Source: WTFY01 sp965203725 (lineage in GTDB: Bacteria > Pseudomonadota > Gammaproteobacteria > UBA4575). From it: a stretch of DNA of 64,000 nucleotides. Shown here one piece after another: positions 43,350 to 52,510 of this stretch. Position numbers and translations under genes: made by a program. The first letter of the stretch is position 1; each line of letters opens with the position of its first letter. The notes beneath the pieces are model-generated. The model did no database searches. It saw only the letters and a program-made list of their open reading frames with translations, and had not been told where the DNA came from. The stretch is taken from positions 62,001-126,000 of the forward strand of contig CBDBDH010000001.1 of the NCBI GenBank assembly GCA_965203725.1, written 5' to 3'.

Positions 43350-45723
43350 GATCGAGCCTTCGGACCTCTACCCGCGCGATGGCATCGCCCAGTTCATCAA
43401 CGTGCCTTGCACTCTTTCGTACCCACACGCAGTTCATGGGCAGGGCCGGGTCCAGTTCCAGCTTCAGCACCTTTTCGCGCCCTTCCTGCACAATACGGAT
43501 CTCCTCGTCCCCCAGAACCCCCAGCTCGCGGGCCTGCTGCTCGCACATGGCAACGCCGGGCGAGTGCGCGTGCTGGGTTTGCTGCAGGGAGCCCGCACGC
43601 CGAACGACACTGTCGACCGCATACACCGGAGTCGCGGATACCCGATACACCCCGTTCGGAATTGCCCGCGTGTTGACCGCCTTCGATTCGTGCAGGCGGC
43701 CTTCGAACCCGGCAGCTTCCCCGGTCTGGGCCTTGATTTCATCGAGGACCTGCCGACAGGACTCATACGCAAAGCTCTCAAGGCCAAGATGTTCCGCCAG
43801 AACGCGCAGGATGCGCCAGGCCGGTCTCGCCTGGCCGGGAGGGTTGATCGCCGGGTCGGCGGTTTGCCAGCGCCCTTCAGCGTTTACATATGTGCCGCGC
43901 GTCTCCGCAAACGTGGCAATCGGAAGAATCGTATCGGCATAGCTGCGCATGGAGTCGCTCACGTAGGGGGCAAATACCGCGACGAACTCAGCCTCCCGCA
44001 TCGCCTTGAGGGCCCCCGGTGCACTGGCAAAATCAAATTCAGGCTCGAGATTGAAAAGGACAAAGGCCTTGCAGGGCTTCGCAAGCATCCTGGCCGCGTC
44101 CAGGCCCGCATCCGGGTTGGAGATGCCGCCGGGCAGGCGATGCGGCAGCATACCGCACAGCCAGGCTCCGGCCGTGTTCCCGGCCTGCGGGAGAATCCCG
44201 AAATTGGCACCGGTATGCCGGGCCAGAAAAGCCGCCAGTGCCCGCAAAGCAGAGGCCTGGGGATGGGCGTCCAGCATCGCTCCCAGGAAAACGCTGGACT
44301 CGTCCGTCTGGTTCAGCAACTCGAAAATGTGCCGGGCATACGTGGAAGGTGAGGCCTGCTCCACGATCCCTTCCAATTCATGAGGAAGATCTTCCAACTT
44401 GTTGTCAGGGATACATTTTACTATTTCAGCCAAGGCCCCAAGCCAGGCTTGGGGGGCCTGATTCCAGGTCACCTGCGCTTGAAAAAGAAAATCGAAATCC
44501 CGTGAATTGAGGGCGACCACCTGACAGCCTCTGGCCGAGGCCTTGCGAATGCGGTGAGCCAGCATGGGCTGTTCCAGACGAATGTCGCAGCCAATGAGAA
44601 ACACGGCACCATTGTGTTCCAGGGATTCGATGGACTGCCCCAGGTTCGGAAACAGCGGCATGCATTCCTGGTCGGTAAAATCGGCCTGGCGGACCCGGTG
44701 GTCGATATTCTGGATACCCAGGCCGCGAAACAGCTTTTGCAGCAAATACAGCTCTTCCAGGGTGGAGTGCGGCGCGGCCATCACCCCGACCTCCTCCGGT
44801 GCGAATTGCCTGATCTTCCGAGCCAGCAGTTCCAGGCTCGCTGGCCAGCTGCTGGATTCCCACCTGTGGGTGCCCCTGACAAGAGGTTGCGTGGCCCGGT
44901 CAGGGGTATGCAGGCCTTCATAGCTGAACCGATCGCGGTCTGCGATCCAGGTCTCGTTCAACCCGTCATTTTCCCGGGGCACCACCCGCACCACGGTGTT
45001 GCGCAGCACGTGCATGTAGATATTCGAGCCCACCGCGTCGTGCGGAGACAGTCCTGCATATTGCAGCATTTCCCAGGAGCGCGCGCGCATGCGCGAAGGC
45101 TTGGCATTCAGTGCACCTACCGGGCATACATCGATGACATTCCCGGACAGTTCGGAAGACAGCGAGCGCTCCACATAGGTGCCGATCTCCATGAATTCCC
45201 CACGCCCGGTCGCACCCAGTTCGCGGATACCGGCGACCTCGCTGCCGAACCGCACACAGCGTGTACAGTGTATGCAACGGGTCATGTCGGTCGAAACCAG
45301 TGGACCCAGGTCCTTGTCTGCAACCACGCGCTTTCGTTCCGTATAGCGCGAGACATCTTCCCCGTATCCCATGGCGGTGTCCTGCAGTTCGCATTCCCCG
45401 CCCTGATCGCATACCGGGCAATCCAGCGGATGGTTGATGAGCAGGAATTCCATCGTGCCCTTTTGGGCGTCGAGGGCCACCGGGGAATGGGTGTAGACCC
45501 GCATGCCCTCGGCCACCGGGGTCGCGCAGGCCGGCAGGGCCTTGGGCGCCTTTTCGACCTCCACCATGCACATGCGGCAATTGGCGGCCACTGACAGCTT
45601 TTTGTGGTAGCAAAAACGCGGGATCCTGATGTCATGCTGGTCGGCCACCTCGATCAGCATGGCACCCTTCGAGGCATGGACCTCCTGGTCATTGATAAAC
45701 AGCTGGACCTGCTCTTCAGGCAT
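43342..45723 (-). CDS. nuoG: NADH-quinone oxidoreductase subunit G
   Basis: Large peripheral subunit that conducts electrons through several Fe-S clusters. The 793-residue protein opens with a 2Fe-2S domain (IRIPRFCYHKKLSVAANCRMC...CATPV), then the His-ligated cluster N5 (HPLDCPVCDQGGECELQD), cluster N4 (TRCIHCTRCVRFGSEVAG and CPVGAL), and a molybdopterin-oxidoreductase-like domain. The extra N7 cluster cysteines of E. coli are not apparent. It lies 15 bp after nuoF. Confidence 0.96.
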   Translation of the reverse strand: MPEEQVQLFINDQEVHASKGAMLIEVADQHDIRIPRFCYHKKLSVAANCRMCMVEVEKAPKALPACATPVAEGMRVYTHSPVALDAQKGTMEFLLINHPLDCPVCDQGGECELQDTAMGYGEDVSRYTERKRVVADKDLGPLVSTDMTRCIHCTRCVRFGSEVAGIRELGATGRGEFMEIGTYVERSLSSELSGNVIDVCPVGALNAKPSRMRARSWEMLQYAGLSPHDAVGSNIYMHVLRNTVVRVVPRENDGLNETWIADRDRFSYEGLHTPDRATQPLVRGTHRWESSSWPASLELLARKIRQFAPEEVGVMAAPHSTLEELYLLQKLFRGLGIQNIDHRVRQADFTDQECMPLFPNLGQSIESLEHNGAVFLIGCDIRLEQPMLAHRIRKASARGCQVVALNSRDFDFLFQAQVTWNQAPQAWLGALAEIVKCIPDNKLEDLPHELEGIVEQASPSTYARHIFELLNQTDESSVFLGAMLDAHPQASALRALAAFLARHTGANFGILPQAGNTAGAWLCGMLPHRLPGGISNPDAGLDAARMLAKPCKAFVLFNLEPEFDFASAPGALKAMREAEFVAVFAPYVSDSMRSYADTILPIATFAETRGTYVNAEGRWQTADPAINPPGQARPAWRILRVLAEHLGLESFAYESCRQVLDEIKAQTGEAAGFEGRLHESKAVNTRAIPNGVYRVSATPVYAVDSVVRRAGSLQQTQHAHSPGVAMCEQQARELGVLGDEEIRIVQEGREKVLKLELDPALPMNCVWVRKSARHVDELGDAIARVEVRRLDHD

Positions 45724-45738
45724 GGCGCTTGACTCCGC

Positions 45739-47043
45739 TCATGCCGAGGCCCGATGTGGGACCGGCCCGTCCAGCGGGCTGCATCCGTGCTCGATATAGT
45801 GCACGAACTCCTCGCGATAATGCCGGATAAAGCTGTGCACCGGCATGGCGGCTGCATCGCCCAGCGCGCAGATGGTCCTGCCTTCGATCTTGCGGGCCAC
45901 ATCATCCAGCTTCTCGATATCCTCCAGCCGGCCCTTGCCCTCGACGATGCGACAGAGCATGCGGTACAACCAGCCGGTGCCTTCCCGGCAAGGCGTGCAT
46001 TGACCGCAGGACTCCGAAAAATAAAACCGCGAGATCCGCTGCAGGACCTTGACCATGTCCGTGGTGTCATCCATGACCACTACGGCCCCGGACCCCAGCA
46101 GGGATCCGGCCTGGGCGATGGATTCGTAGTCCATGCACACGCCCATCATGATCTCGCCCGGGACCACCGGCACCGAAGAGCCTCCCGGGATCACGGCCTT
46201 CAGCGTGTGTCCTGTGCGGACCCCGCCTGCAAGCCCAAGGAGTTCGGAGAAGGGCATGCCCAGCGGGACTTCGAAGTTGCCCGGGCGGTTCACGTGCCCG
46301 GATACCGAAAAGCACTTGGTGCCGCCGCTTTTCTCTACCCCCAAGGCCGAGAACCATTCGGCCCCCTTGCGCATGATGGCCGGTACCGAGGCAAAGGTTT
46401 CCGTGTTGTTGATGGTGGTGGGCTGCCCGTACAGGCCGTAGCTGGCCGGGAACGGCGGCTTGAACCGTGGCAACCCCTTCTTGCCCTCGAGCGATTCCAG
46501 CAGCGCGGTTTCCTCGCCGCAGATATACGCGCCCGCCCCCAGGGTGTCATGCAGGTAGAAGGTAAAGTCCGAACCCAGCACATGGTCTCCCAGGTAGCCC
46601 GCCGAGTAGGCCTCGTTCAGGGCTTCTACAAAACGCTGGTACGGTTCACCGGAAAATTCCCCGCGGATGTAGTTGTAACCCACCGAGGCCTGCATGGCAT
46701 AGCCGGCAATCGCCATCCCCTCGATCACGGCATGCGGGTTGTAGCGCAGGATGTCGCGATCCTTGCAGGTGCCGGGTTCGGATTCATCCGAGTTGCACAC
46801 GACATAACGCTGGATATCCATACCCTGCGGCATGAAGCTCCATTTCAGTCCGGTGGGGAATCCTGCACCTCCGCGCCCGCGCAGACCGGACGCCTTGACC
46901 TGTTCAATCACCTCGACCGGCGGGATGTTCTCCTGCAGGATTTTTTCCCAGGCCGAGTACCCGCCGATACGGATGTAGTTCTCCAGCGTCCACGGCTGAT
47001 CGAATTCCAGGGTCTCGTAGCAAACGTTGTTCAACTGCTGCAT
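45739..47043 (-). CDS. nuoF: NADH-quinone oxidoreductase subunit F
   Basis: NADH- and FMN-binding subunit with cluster N3. The 434-residue protein shows GLRGRGGAGFPTGLKWSFMP (NADH/FMN glycine-rich loop), CNSDESEPGTCKDRDILR, GAGAYICGEETALLESLEGK (FMN), and ESCGQCTPCREG supplying three of the four Cys of the 4Fe-4S cluster. It follows nuoE by 4 bp. Confidence 0.98.
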   Translation of the reverse strand: MQQLNNVCYETLEFDQPWTLENYIRIGGYSAWEKILQENIPPVEVIEQVKASGLRGRGGAGFPTGLKWSFMPQGMDIQRYVVCNSDESEPGTCKDRDILRYNPHAVIEGMAIAGYAMQASVGYNYIRGEFSGEPYQRFVEALNEAYSAGYLGDHVLGSDFTFYLHDTLGAGAYICGEETALLESLEGKKGLPRFKPPFPASYGLYGQPTTINNTETFASVPAIMRKGAEWFSALGVEKSGGTKCFSVSGHVNRPGNFEVPLGMPFSELLGLAGGVRTGHTLKAVIPGGSSVPVVPGEIMMGVCMDYESIAQAGSLLGSGAVVVMDDTTDMVKVLQRISRFYFSESCGQCTPCREGTGWLYRMLCRIVEGKGRLEDIEKLDDVARKIEGRTICALGDAAAMPVHSFIRHYREEFVHYIEHGCSPLDGPVPHRASA

Positions 47044-47047
47044 CAGC

Positions 47048-47545
47048 TCAGTCCAGTCCTTCCAGGATCCTGTCCACTCTTTCGATCGTCAGGTTTTCCT
47101 CATAGTCATGATTGACCTGCATCATGGGTGCGCCACAGCACGCCGCGAGACACTCCTCCTCCTTTTTCAGGAAAAACTTGCCGTCCGGGGTGCTTTCCCC
47201 CAGCCTGATGCCGAGCTTGCGCTCCAGGTGTCCGACGATCCTGTCGGCGCCGCACAGCATGCAGGAAAGATTCGTGCACACGGACAGGGTGTGCCTGCCC
47301 ACCGGTTCGAGTTCGAACATGGAGTAAAACGATGCAACCTCGTACACGGCGATGGGAGGCATGTCCAGGTAGGCCGCCACCGCGTCCATCTTCTCGGTCT
47401 TCAGGTAGCCGTCCTCATGCTGCAGGGCACGCAGGGCACCCAGCACGGCGGATTGCTTCTGGTTTACCGGATAGCGGGCCAGCCAGTCATCCATCTCGCC
47501 ACGCACATAGCCGGACAACGCCACCGGCAAGTCAGTGGATGTCAT
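47048..47545 (-). CDS. nuoE: NADH-quinone oxidoreductase subunit E
   Basis: 24-kDa-type peripheral subunit with 2Fe-2S cluster N1a. The 165-residue protein has a helical N-terminus and a thioredoxin-like domain whose cluster ligands appear in VCTNLSCMLCGA and EECLAACCGAPMMQVNHDY. Its start overlaps the nuoD stop (ATGA), consistent with coupled translation. Confidence 0.97.
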   Translation of the reverse strand: MTSTDLPVALSGYVRGEMDDWLARYPVNQKQSAVLGALRALQHEDGYLKTEKMDAVAAYLDMPPIAVYEVASFYSMFELEPVGRHTLSVCTNLSCMLCGADRIVGHLERKLGIRLGESTPDGKFFLKKEEECLAACCGAPMMQVNHDYEENLTIERVDRILEGLD

Positions 47546-48795
47546 CGGTCAATCTCCCCGAAGACGATGTCCTGGGTGCCGATGATGGCCACGACGTCAG
47601 CCAGCATGTGGCCCCGCGACATCTCGTCCAGCGCGGCCAGGTGGGCAAACCCGGGAGCACGGATTTTCAGGCGGTACGGCTTGTTGGCACCGTCCGACAC
47701 CAGGTAGATCCCCATCTCGCCCTTCGGGTGTTCAATGGCACAGTAGACCTCGCCCTGCGGCAGGCAATAGCCCTCGGTGAACAGCTTGAAATGATGGATG
47801 AGCTCCTCCATCCCCATCTTCATCTGGGTTCGCGCAGGCGGGGAAATCTTGTGGTTGTCCACCATGACAGGCCCCGGATGAGCACGCAGCCAGTCGACGC
47901 ACTGGCGAATGATTTCATTGGACTGGCGCATCTCCTCGATACGCACCAGGTAACGATCGTAACAATCTCCGTTGACGCCCACCGGAACCTGGAAATCCAG
48001 ATGTTCGTACACTTCATAGGGCTGCTTGCGCCGCAAATCCCACTCGACTCCGGAGCCGCGCAGCATGGGGCCGGTAAAGCCCAGCTGAAGTGCGCGCTCC
48101 GGGCTGACAATACCGATATCGACCGTGCGCTGTTTCCAGATCCTGTTCTCGGTCAACAGGGTTTCATATTCATCCACACACGCGGGAAAACGCTGCGTGA
48201 AGTCCTCGATGAAGTCCAGCAGTGAACCCGTGCGTGCGCGGTTGAGCCTTGCTACCGCTTTCTTGTCATGCCAGCGTGACTCGGCATACTTCGGCATTTG
48301 TGCCGGCAGGTCGCGGTGCACCCCACCCGGTCGGTAGTAGGTGGCGTGCATGCGCGCCCCGGATACCGCCTCGTAGCAATCCATCAGGTCCTCGCGTTCG
48401 CGAAAGGCATACAGGAACACCGTCATGGCGCCGATGTCCAGCGCGTGGGCACCCAACCACAGCAGATGATTGAGAATCCGCGTGATCTCATCAAACATGA
48501 CCCGGATGTACCGGGCACGAACCGGCACCTCGAGGCCCACGAGCTTTTCGATGGCCAGCACATAGACATGCTCATTGCACATCATGGAAACGTAGTCGAG
48601 GCGATCCATGTAGCCGATGCTGTGGTTGTAGGGCTTGCTTTCTGCAAGCTTCTCCGTCGCGCGGTGCAGCAGACCGATATGCGGGTCCGCCCGCTGTACG
48701 ACTTCGCCCTCCATTTCCAGGACCAGCCGCAAGACCCCGTGAGCCGCCGGGTGCTGGGGTCCGAAATTCATGGTGTAGTTGCGAAGCTCAGGCAT
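47542..48795 (-). CDS. nuoD: NADH-quinone oxidoreductase subunit D
   Basis: 49-kDa-type subunit lining the quinone site. The 417-residue protein shows MNFGPQHPAAHGVLRLVLEM with the quinone-site His, HIGLLHRATEKL, YMDRLDYVSMMCNEH, and the C-terminal APGFAHLAALDEM. I choose ATG 48795 (MPELRNYTM): it follows AAGAGA and overlaps the nuoC stop by 8 bases, whereas the next start upstream, 48834, would add 13 atypical residues inside nuoC. Confidence 0.96.
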   Translation of the reverse strand: MPELRNYTMNFGPQHPAAHGVLRLVLEMEGEVVQRADPHIGLLHRATEKLAESKPYNHSIGYMDRLDYVSMMCNEHVYVLAIEKLVGLEVPVRARYIRVMFDEITRILNHLLWLGAHALDIGAMTVFLYAFREREDLMDCYEAVSGARMHATYYRPGGVHRDLPAQMPKYAESRWHDKKAVARLNRARTGSLLDFIEDFTQRFPACVDEYETLLTENRIWKQRTVDIGIVSPERALQLGFTGPMLRGSGVEWDLRRKQPYEVYEHLDFQVPVGVNGDCYDRYLVRIEEMRQSNEIIRQCVDWLRAHPGPVMVDNHKISPPARTQMKMGMEELIHHFKLFTEGYCLPQGEVYCAIEHPKGEMGIYLVSDGANKPYRLKIRAPGFAHLAALDEMSRGHMLADVVAIIGTQDIVFGEIDR

Positions 48796-49507
48796 CGTTC
48801 TCTTGGGACTCGCCTGATTCAAAGCGGTAGTCATCGCGTATCACCTTGGGCACGGTAATTCGGGGTTCAATGGATACCGGCTGGTAGATGACGCGTTTTT
48901 GTTCGGGGTCGTAACGCACTTCGACATGGCCCACCAGCGGGAAGTCCTTGCGAAACGGATGCCCGGTAAAACCGTAATCGGTGAGGATGCGACGAAGGTC
49001 CGGGTGACCTTCGAAAATGATTCCGTACAGGTCAAAGGCCTCGCGTTCATACCAGTCTGCTGAGGCCCAGATGTGATGTACGGAGGGCACCATGGGCAAC
49101 TCATCGTCATCGCAGAATACCCGCACGCGCAACCGCTGGTTGCAGGCGACGGAGAGCAGGTGATAGACCACCGCAAAACGGGGGTCTTCCAGGGTCCGGG
49201 CCTGCGGCGGATCGTCAAAGGTAAAGCGCCCAAAGGAGGCTTTTTCCGCACCGCGGCTGAACCCGGACGAGGTCGCTCCATGCGTACTCCACTCGCCGAC
49301 TCCATATTCCAGGTAGTCGATCCCGGACAGGTCCACCAGCTGCTCGAACCCGAACTGCGGCGCATCCCGAAGCTTGCGCATGACCTCGTCGAGGTCCGCG
49401 GGTTTTACGGTCAGCGTGATTTCATCGTATTCGACATCCAGGCTCTGCAGCACGGATTCCAGCGCGCTCTGCAGGTCAGCACCGAGTTGATGAATACGTT
49501 CCCCCAT
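48788..49507 (-). CDS. nuoC: NADH-quinone oxidoreductase subunit C
   Basis: 30-kDa-type peripheral subunit. The 239-residue protein is separate from NuoD rather than fused to it as in E. coli. The signature FGRFTFDDPP and the C-terminal WYEREAFDLYGIIFEGHPDLRRILTDYGF are clear; the tail carries the HPFRKDFPLVGHVEVRYD motif. It lies 11 bp after nuoB. Confidence 0.97.
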   Translation of the reverse strand: MGERIHQLGADLQSALESVLQSLDVEYDEITLTVKPADLDEVMRKLRDAPQFGFEQLVDLSGIDYLEYGVGEWSTHGATSSGFSRGAEKASFGRFTFDDPPQARTLEDPRFAVVYHLLSVACNQRLRVRVFCDDDELPMVPSVHHIWASADWYEREAFDLYGIIFEGHPDLRRILTDYGFTGHPFRKDFPLVGHVEVRYDPEQKRVIYQPVSIEPRITVPKVIRDDYRFESGESQENDA

Positions 49508-49518
49508 GATGACCCGGC

Positions 49519-49995
49519 CTAGCGTGCAATGGTGCTGGTTCGGCGAATCTTGTTTTGCAGCTGGAGAATTCCGTACAGCAGGGCTTCGGCGGTAGGCGGG
49601 CAGCCAGGCACGTAGACATCGACGGGTACGATCCGGTCACAGCCTCTGACCACCGCGTAGGAGTAATGGTAGTACCCTCCCCCGTTGGCACACGAACCCA
49701 TGGAAATCACCCACTTGGGCTCGGCCATCTGGTCATAGACCTTGCGCAGTGCCGGGGCCATCTTGTTGACCAGCGTACCGGCCACGATCATGACATCGGA
49801 CTGGCGTGGACTGGGCCGGAACATGACTCCGAAACGATCCAGGTCATAGCGTGATGCGCCCGCGTGCATCATCTCCACGGCGCAACAGGCAAGCCCGAAC
49901 GTCATGGGCCACATGGACCCGGTTCGCGCCCAGTTGATCAGCTCATCCAGGCGGGTCGTGACAAAGCCCTCTTTCAGGTACCCCTCGATGCCCAT
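49519..49995 (-). CDS. nuoB: NADH-quinone oxidoreductase subunit B
   Basis: PSST-type subunit carrying the terminal 4Fe-4S cluster N2 that reduces quinone. In this 158-residue protein the tandem Cys pair appears in FGLACCAVEMMHAGASRYD, with the other ligands in SMGSCANGGGYY and PGCPPTAEALLYGI. It is 66 bp after nuoA, the widest gap in the operon's first half. Confidence 0.98.
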   Translation of the reverse strand: MGIEGYLKEGFVTTRLDELINWARTGSMWPMTFGLACCAVEMMHAGASRYDLDRFGVMFRPSPRQSDVMIVAGTLVNKMAPALRKVYDQMAEPKWVISMGSCANGGGYYHYSYAVVRGCDRIVPVDVYVPGCPPTAEALLYGILQLQNKIRRTSTIAR

Positions 49996-50061
49996 GTCAA
50001 TCCCGCACCGGGTGCCTGGCTGTCGTATCGTTCATTTCTCAATCCCCCTTGAACCCGCTGC

Positions 50062-50418
50062 CTAGTCCCAGTCCAGAGCGCCCTTGCCCCACTCGTAGAT
50101 GAAGCCGACCGTGAGAATCGCCAAAAACAGCGCCATCGACAGGAACCCCGCCAGCCCGAGTTCGCGAATGGCCACCGCCCAGGGAAACAGGAAGGCAATC
50201 TCCAGGTCAAATATGATGAACAGGATGGCCACCAGGTAATACCGCACGTCGAACTGCATGCGCGAATCCTCAAAGGCCTCAAAACCGCACTCGTAGGGTG
50301 AATCCTTGGCCTCGTCGCGATGGCGGGGTCCGAGCGCCAGGCCCAGGGCCATCGGGATCAGGCCCATGACCAGGGCAAGGCCGGTGAAGACAAGCACGGG
50401 AAGATAGTTTTCGAGCAT
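50062..50418 (-). CDS. nuoA: NADH-quinone oxidoreductase subunit A
   Basis: Three-helix membrane subunit next to the quinone channel and first gene of the nuo operon. The 118-residue protein has the conserved loop KDSPYECGFEAFEDSRMQFDVRYYLVAILFIIFDLEIAFLFPWAV (only key parts: YECGFE and FDLEIAF), with the essential Glu/Asp pair. The operon promoter is likely in the 227-bp gap to the nitroreductase. Confidence 0.97.
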   Translation of the reverse strand: MLENYLPVLVFTGLALVMGLIPMALGLALGPRHRDEAKDSPYECGFEAFEDSRMQFDVRYYLVAILFIIFDLEIAFLFPWAVAIRELGLAGFLSMALFLAILTVGFIYEWGKGALDWD

Positions 50419-50645
50419 CGCCGTTCCTCAGTGGCAGTGGTTTCAGTGTCCGGCCGAAGTGTCAGGTCCTGGCAGGTCCATCCACGGATGGCACAGTGTG
50501 CCCGCCCTATTGTATCCGAATTCGGCAGCTTACAGATTTCAGATGCCTGCAGGCCCTATCCTGCCATTTATATCATGTGAACAGGCATCTATCGATTGCA
50601 TGCTGCTGTTTTCATTTCATTTAAACGACCCGAAATTCGGGCATC

Positions 50646-51239
50646 TTATCTCGGCATCAGAAAATCGAATCCCTGAAGGAAAATGTCCTTCAGGGATTTT
50701 CGCTCCCGCGGACGGTCGTCCCGGCTCGTGTATTCCGCATCGATATCGTCCGCGTTTCCCGGATAGCCGATGGCCAGGCCGGTCACAGGTTCGATGGAAT
50801 CCGGCAAATCGAACACCTCGCGTGCCTTGTCGGGATCGATCCCCACCATCTGGTGAACGCACAGGCCTCTTGCAGTGGCTTCCAGCGTCAACTGCGCAGA
50901 TGCCGCCCCCAGATCATGGACCGCAGCCTTGTTCGGTTTACCATTGTGTTCAAAGTTGTGCTCGGCAAGACCAAGCGCCAGCACGGGGGCCTGCTTTGCC
51001 CAGACCTGGTTGCCTTCAAGCAATACACTGAAGACCTGATCCCTCAAGGGATCACTGTGGCCGCGTATTCCGAGGATGTAACGCCAGGGCTGCGCATTGT
51101 AGGAGGACATCGTCCAGCGCGCAGCTTCAAACAGGGAGCAAAGATCTTCTTTGGAGATGGCCCGGTTCGAAAATACGTAGGGGCTCCATCGTTTTGATAT
51201 CAATGCGTGGACCGGGTAGTCGGTTTCGGCGTTCTTCAT
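50646..51239 (-). CDS. nitroreductase family flavoprotein
   Basis: A 197-residue FMN-dependent NAD(P)H oxidoreductase of the nitroreductase superfamily. Family landmarks are SKRWSPYVFSNRAISKEDLCSLFEAARWTMSSYNAQPWRYIL (key part: SSYNAQPWR, an FMN contact), AVHDLGAASAQLTLEATARGLCVHQM, and the C-terminal AIGYPG. No membrane segment. The end of the gene contains a perfect 13-bp hairpin. It is on the nuo strand upstream of nuoA but in an accessory block; substrate unknown. Confidence 0.87.
   Translation of the reverse strand: MKNAETDYPVHALISKRWSPYVFSNRAISKEDLCSLFEAARWTMSSYNAQPWRYILGIRGHSDPLRDQVFSVLLEGNQVWAKQAPVLALGLAEHNFEHNGKPNKAAVHDLGAASAQLTLEATARGLCVHQMVGIDPDKAREVFDLPDSIEPVTGLAIGYPGNADDIDAEYTSRDDRPRERKSLKDIFLQGFDFLMPR
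50668..50698. repeat. 13-bp perfect inverted repeat in the nitroreductase 3' end
   Basis: AATCCCTGAAGGA and its exact complement TCCTTCAGGGATT are separated by 5 bases. It lies within the last 12 codons or so of the nitroreductase gene. It could act as a transcript end or a processing site on the minus strand, but no clear T-run follows. Confidence 0.7.
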
Positions 51240-52481
51240 GAGTCAATTTCCCAATACGTTGAAAAGTTATTTAGGTAGGAAGAGTAGTCGCCCTTGCGGA
51301 CCTCCCGTCTCATAACAACTCAATCATATCAGGCAGCGTCTGGATTTCCTGTTTCATTTTCATCGGGATGATTCACGGCCCTGTTCAATGAATCAGGGTC
51401 GATGATGATCAATGGCCCGATAATTTACAGAATAGTCATGAAACTACTGTACTGATAACAGTATGTTCGTCTTACTTGTGCTAGGGCTTTATGTATGGCC
51501 TGTAGACTAGGACACGCAGGGATTCTGATCAGACAAGGTTAAGGAGGTCCTTATGTGCCGATTGTTCTTTGAAATGGGCGACCACTAGAAATCGAAAACT
51601 CGTCAAACCCTGACGGTAGGCAGCCATTCCTCAGGCATATACCCTCCACCAGTTGAAGGATTCCTCAAGGCGATGCCTTGTAATTCAAGCATGAACGTAT
51701 CCGAATACTGGCTTATGCCACTGTGCTGCAACATGTGGGAGCAAGGTCTGCTTGTCCATGGGAACATTCTCCGCGGCGTGCAGTCATAACTGTAGGCAAA
51801 ACAGGCAGTTCCCTGCCGGTTCGGGGCTTGCTGGAAGGAAGGTTTTACTCCCGATAGCTGTAACTATCGGGATTTAATTTGTAAAGCAGAATCGTTTTTC
51901 CGGCAGGGCGGCCATTGCAGCCCGCAGCCACCCCATACCGCTCCAATGATAACTCCCTGAATCCATGGAAGTAAAATGGGGCGAGTCCACTCGCGCTAGG
52001 GCAGGTAAGCATCTGACAGCCTGACCGGTCCGTGCGGTTTTTACTCCTGATAACATCAAACGGTCCTGGCACGCAGTTCCTCCCGGGTTGCATGCACAGC
52101 AATCCCCCCGGGCACGCACATACATGCCCGCCCGATCCACGCGGCCAACTACAGCGATCCAATTAAGGTCAGGTCATCTCCTGGCCAGCAGTCGTTCCCC
52201 GCAGCGTCTTTCAGGCAGCTGGCCGGGCGCCCGCCCAGCCCCGTATCGGGCGAGACAAAAACGACCTGTGGCCCGAATCTTCGACGGGCTACCTGGTGCA
52301 TGTGTGGACCTCCATACCACTGGTACAAGTCCCGGAAATTTACTCCCGATATTTACAGTTATCGCGAATAAAAAAGGATAATTCATGTGCCGCATTTTTT
52401 GATGCCCGGATTTATCGTCAATTTACATCCTGCAACTTGCGGTATGCCACAAATTAAGATCGCGATCGGGGTAATCACCCG
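51240..52481. other. 1.2-kb non-coding region with related palindromes and tiny frames
   Basis: No convincing protein gene is visible on either strand. Contents I can point to: a perfect ribosome binding site AAGGAGGT at 51541-51548 followed by an 11-codon frame (MCRLFFEMGDH, 51553-51588); a perfect hairpin TCCCGATAG-CTGTAA-CTATCGGGA at 51849-51872; related sequences beginning TTTACTCC(C/T)GAT at about 52037-52060 and 52337-52372; and a second tiny frame MCRIF at 52385-52402. It could hold decayed genes or a regulatory RNA. The nitroreductase promoter should lie at its left end and the autotransporter promoter at its right. Confidence 0.55.
51849..51872. repeat. perfect 9-bp stem hairpin, one of three related elements
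   Basis: TCCCGATAG and CTATCGGGA enclose a 6-base loop, flanked by TTTTAC and TTTAATTT. Shorter, less perfect relatives lie at 52037-52060 and 52337-52372 and share the TTTACTCCNGAT opening. On the plus strand it could act as a weak terminator. Confidence 0.65.
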
Positions 52482-52494
52482 CCCCCCCCCCCCC
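52482..52494 (+). repeat. C13 homopolymer tract upstream of the autotransporter gene
   Basis: Thirteen consecutive C end 16 bases before the ATG at 52511 and 7 bases before its ribosome binding site AGGGGA. Length changes would alter leader spacing. They would also decide whether a frame opened at ATG 52444 reads into the autotransporter: with 13 C it stops at TAG 52501, while 12 or 15 C would fuse it in frame. Confidence 0.82.
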
Positions 52495-52510
52495 GAGATC
52501 TAGGGGACGC

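Noticed and set aside
51845..52162. 105-codon minus-strand frame in the gene-free region
   Set aside because: It includes the palindrome at 51849 and has irregular composition with scattered Cys and Pro and no ribosome site; not supported as a gene.
52444..52503. Short frame MPQIKIAIGVIT before the C13 tract as a leader peptide gene
   Set aside because: No ribosome binding site before ATG 52444; kept only as a possible alternative start if the tract length changes.
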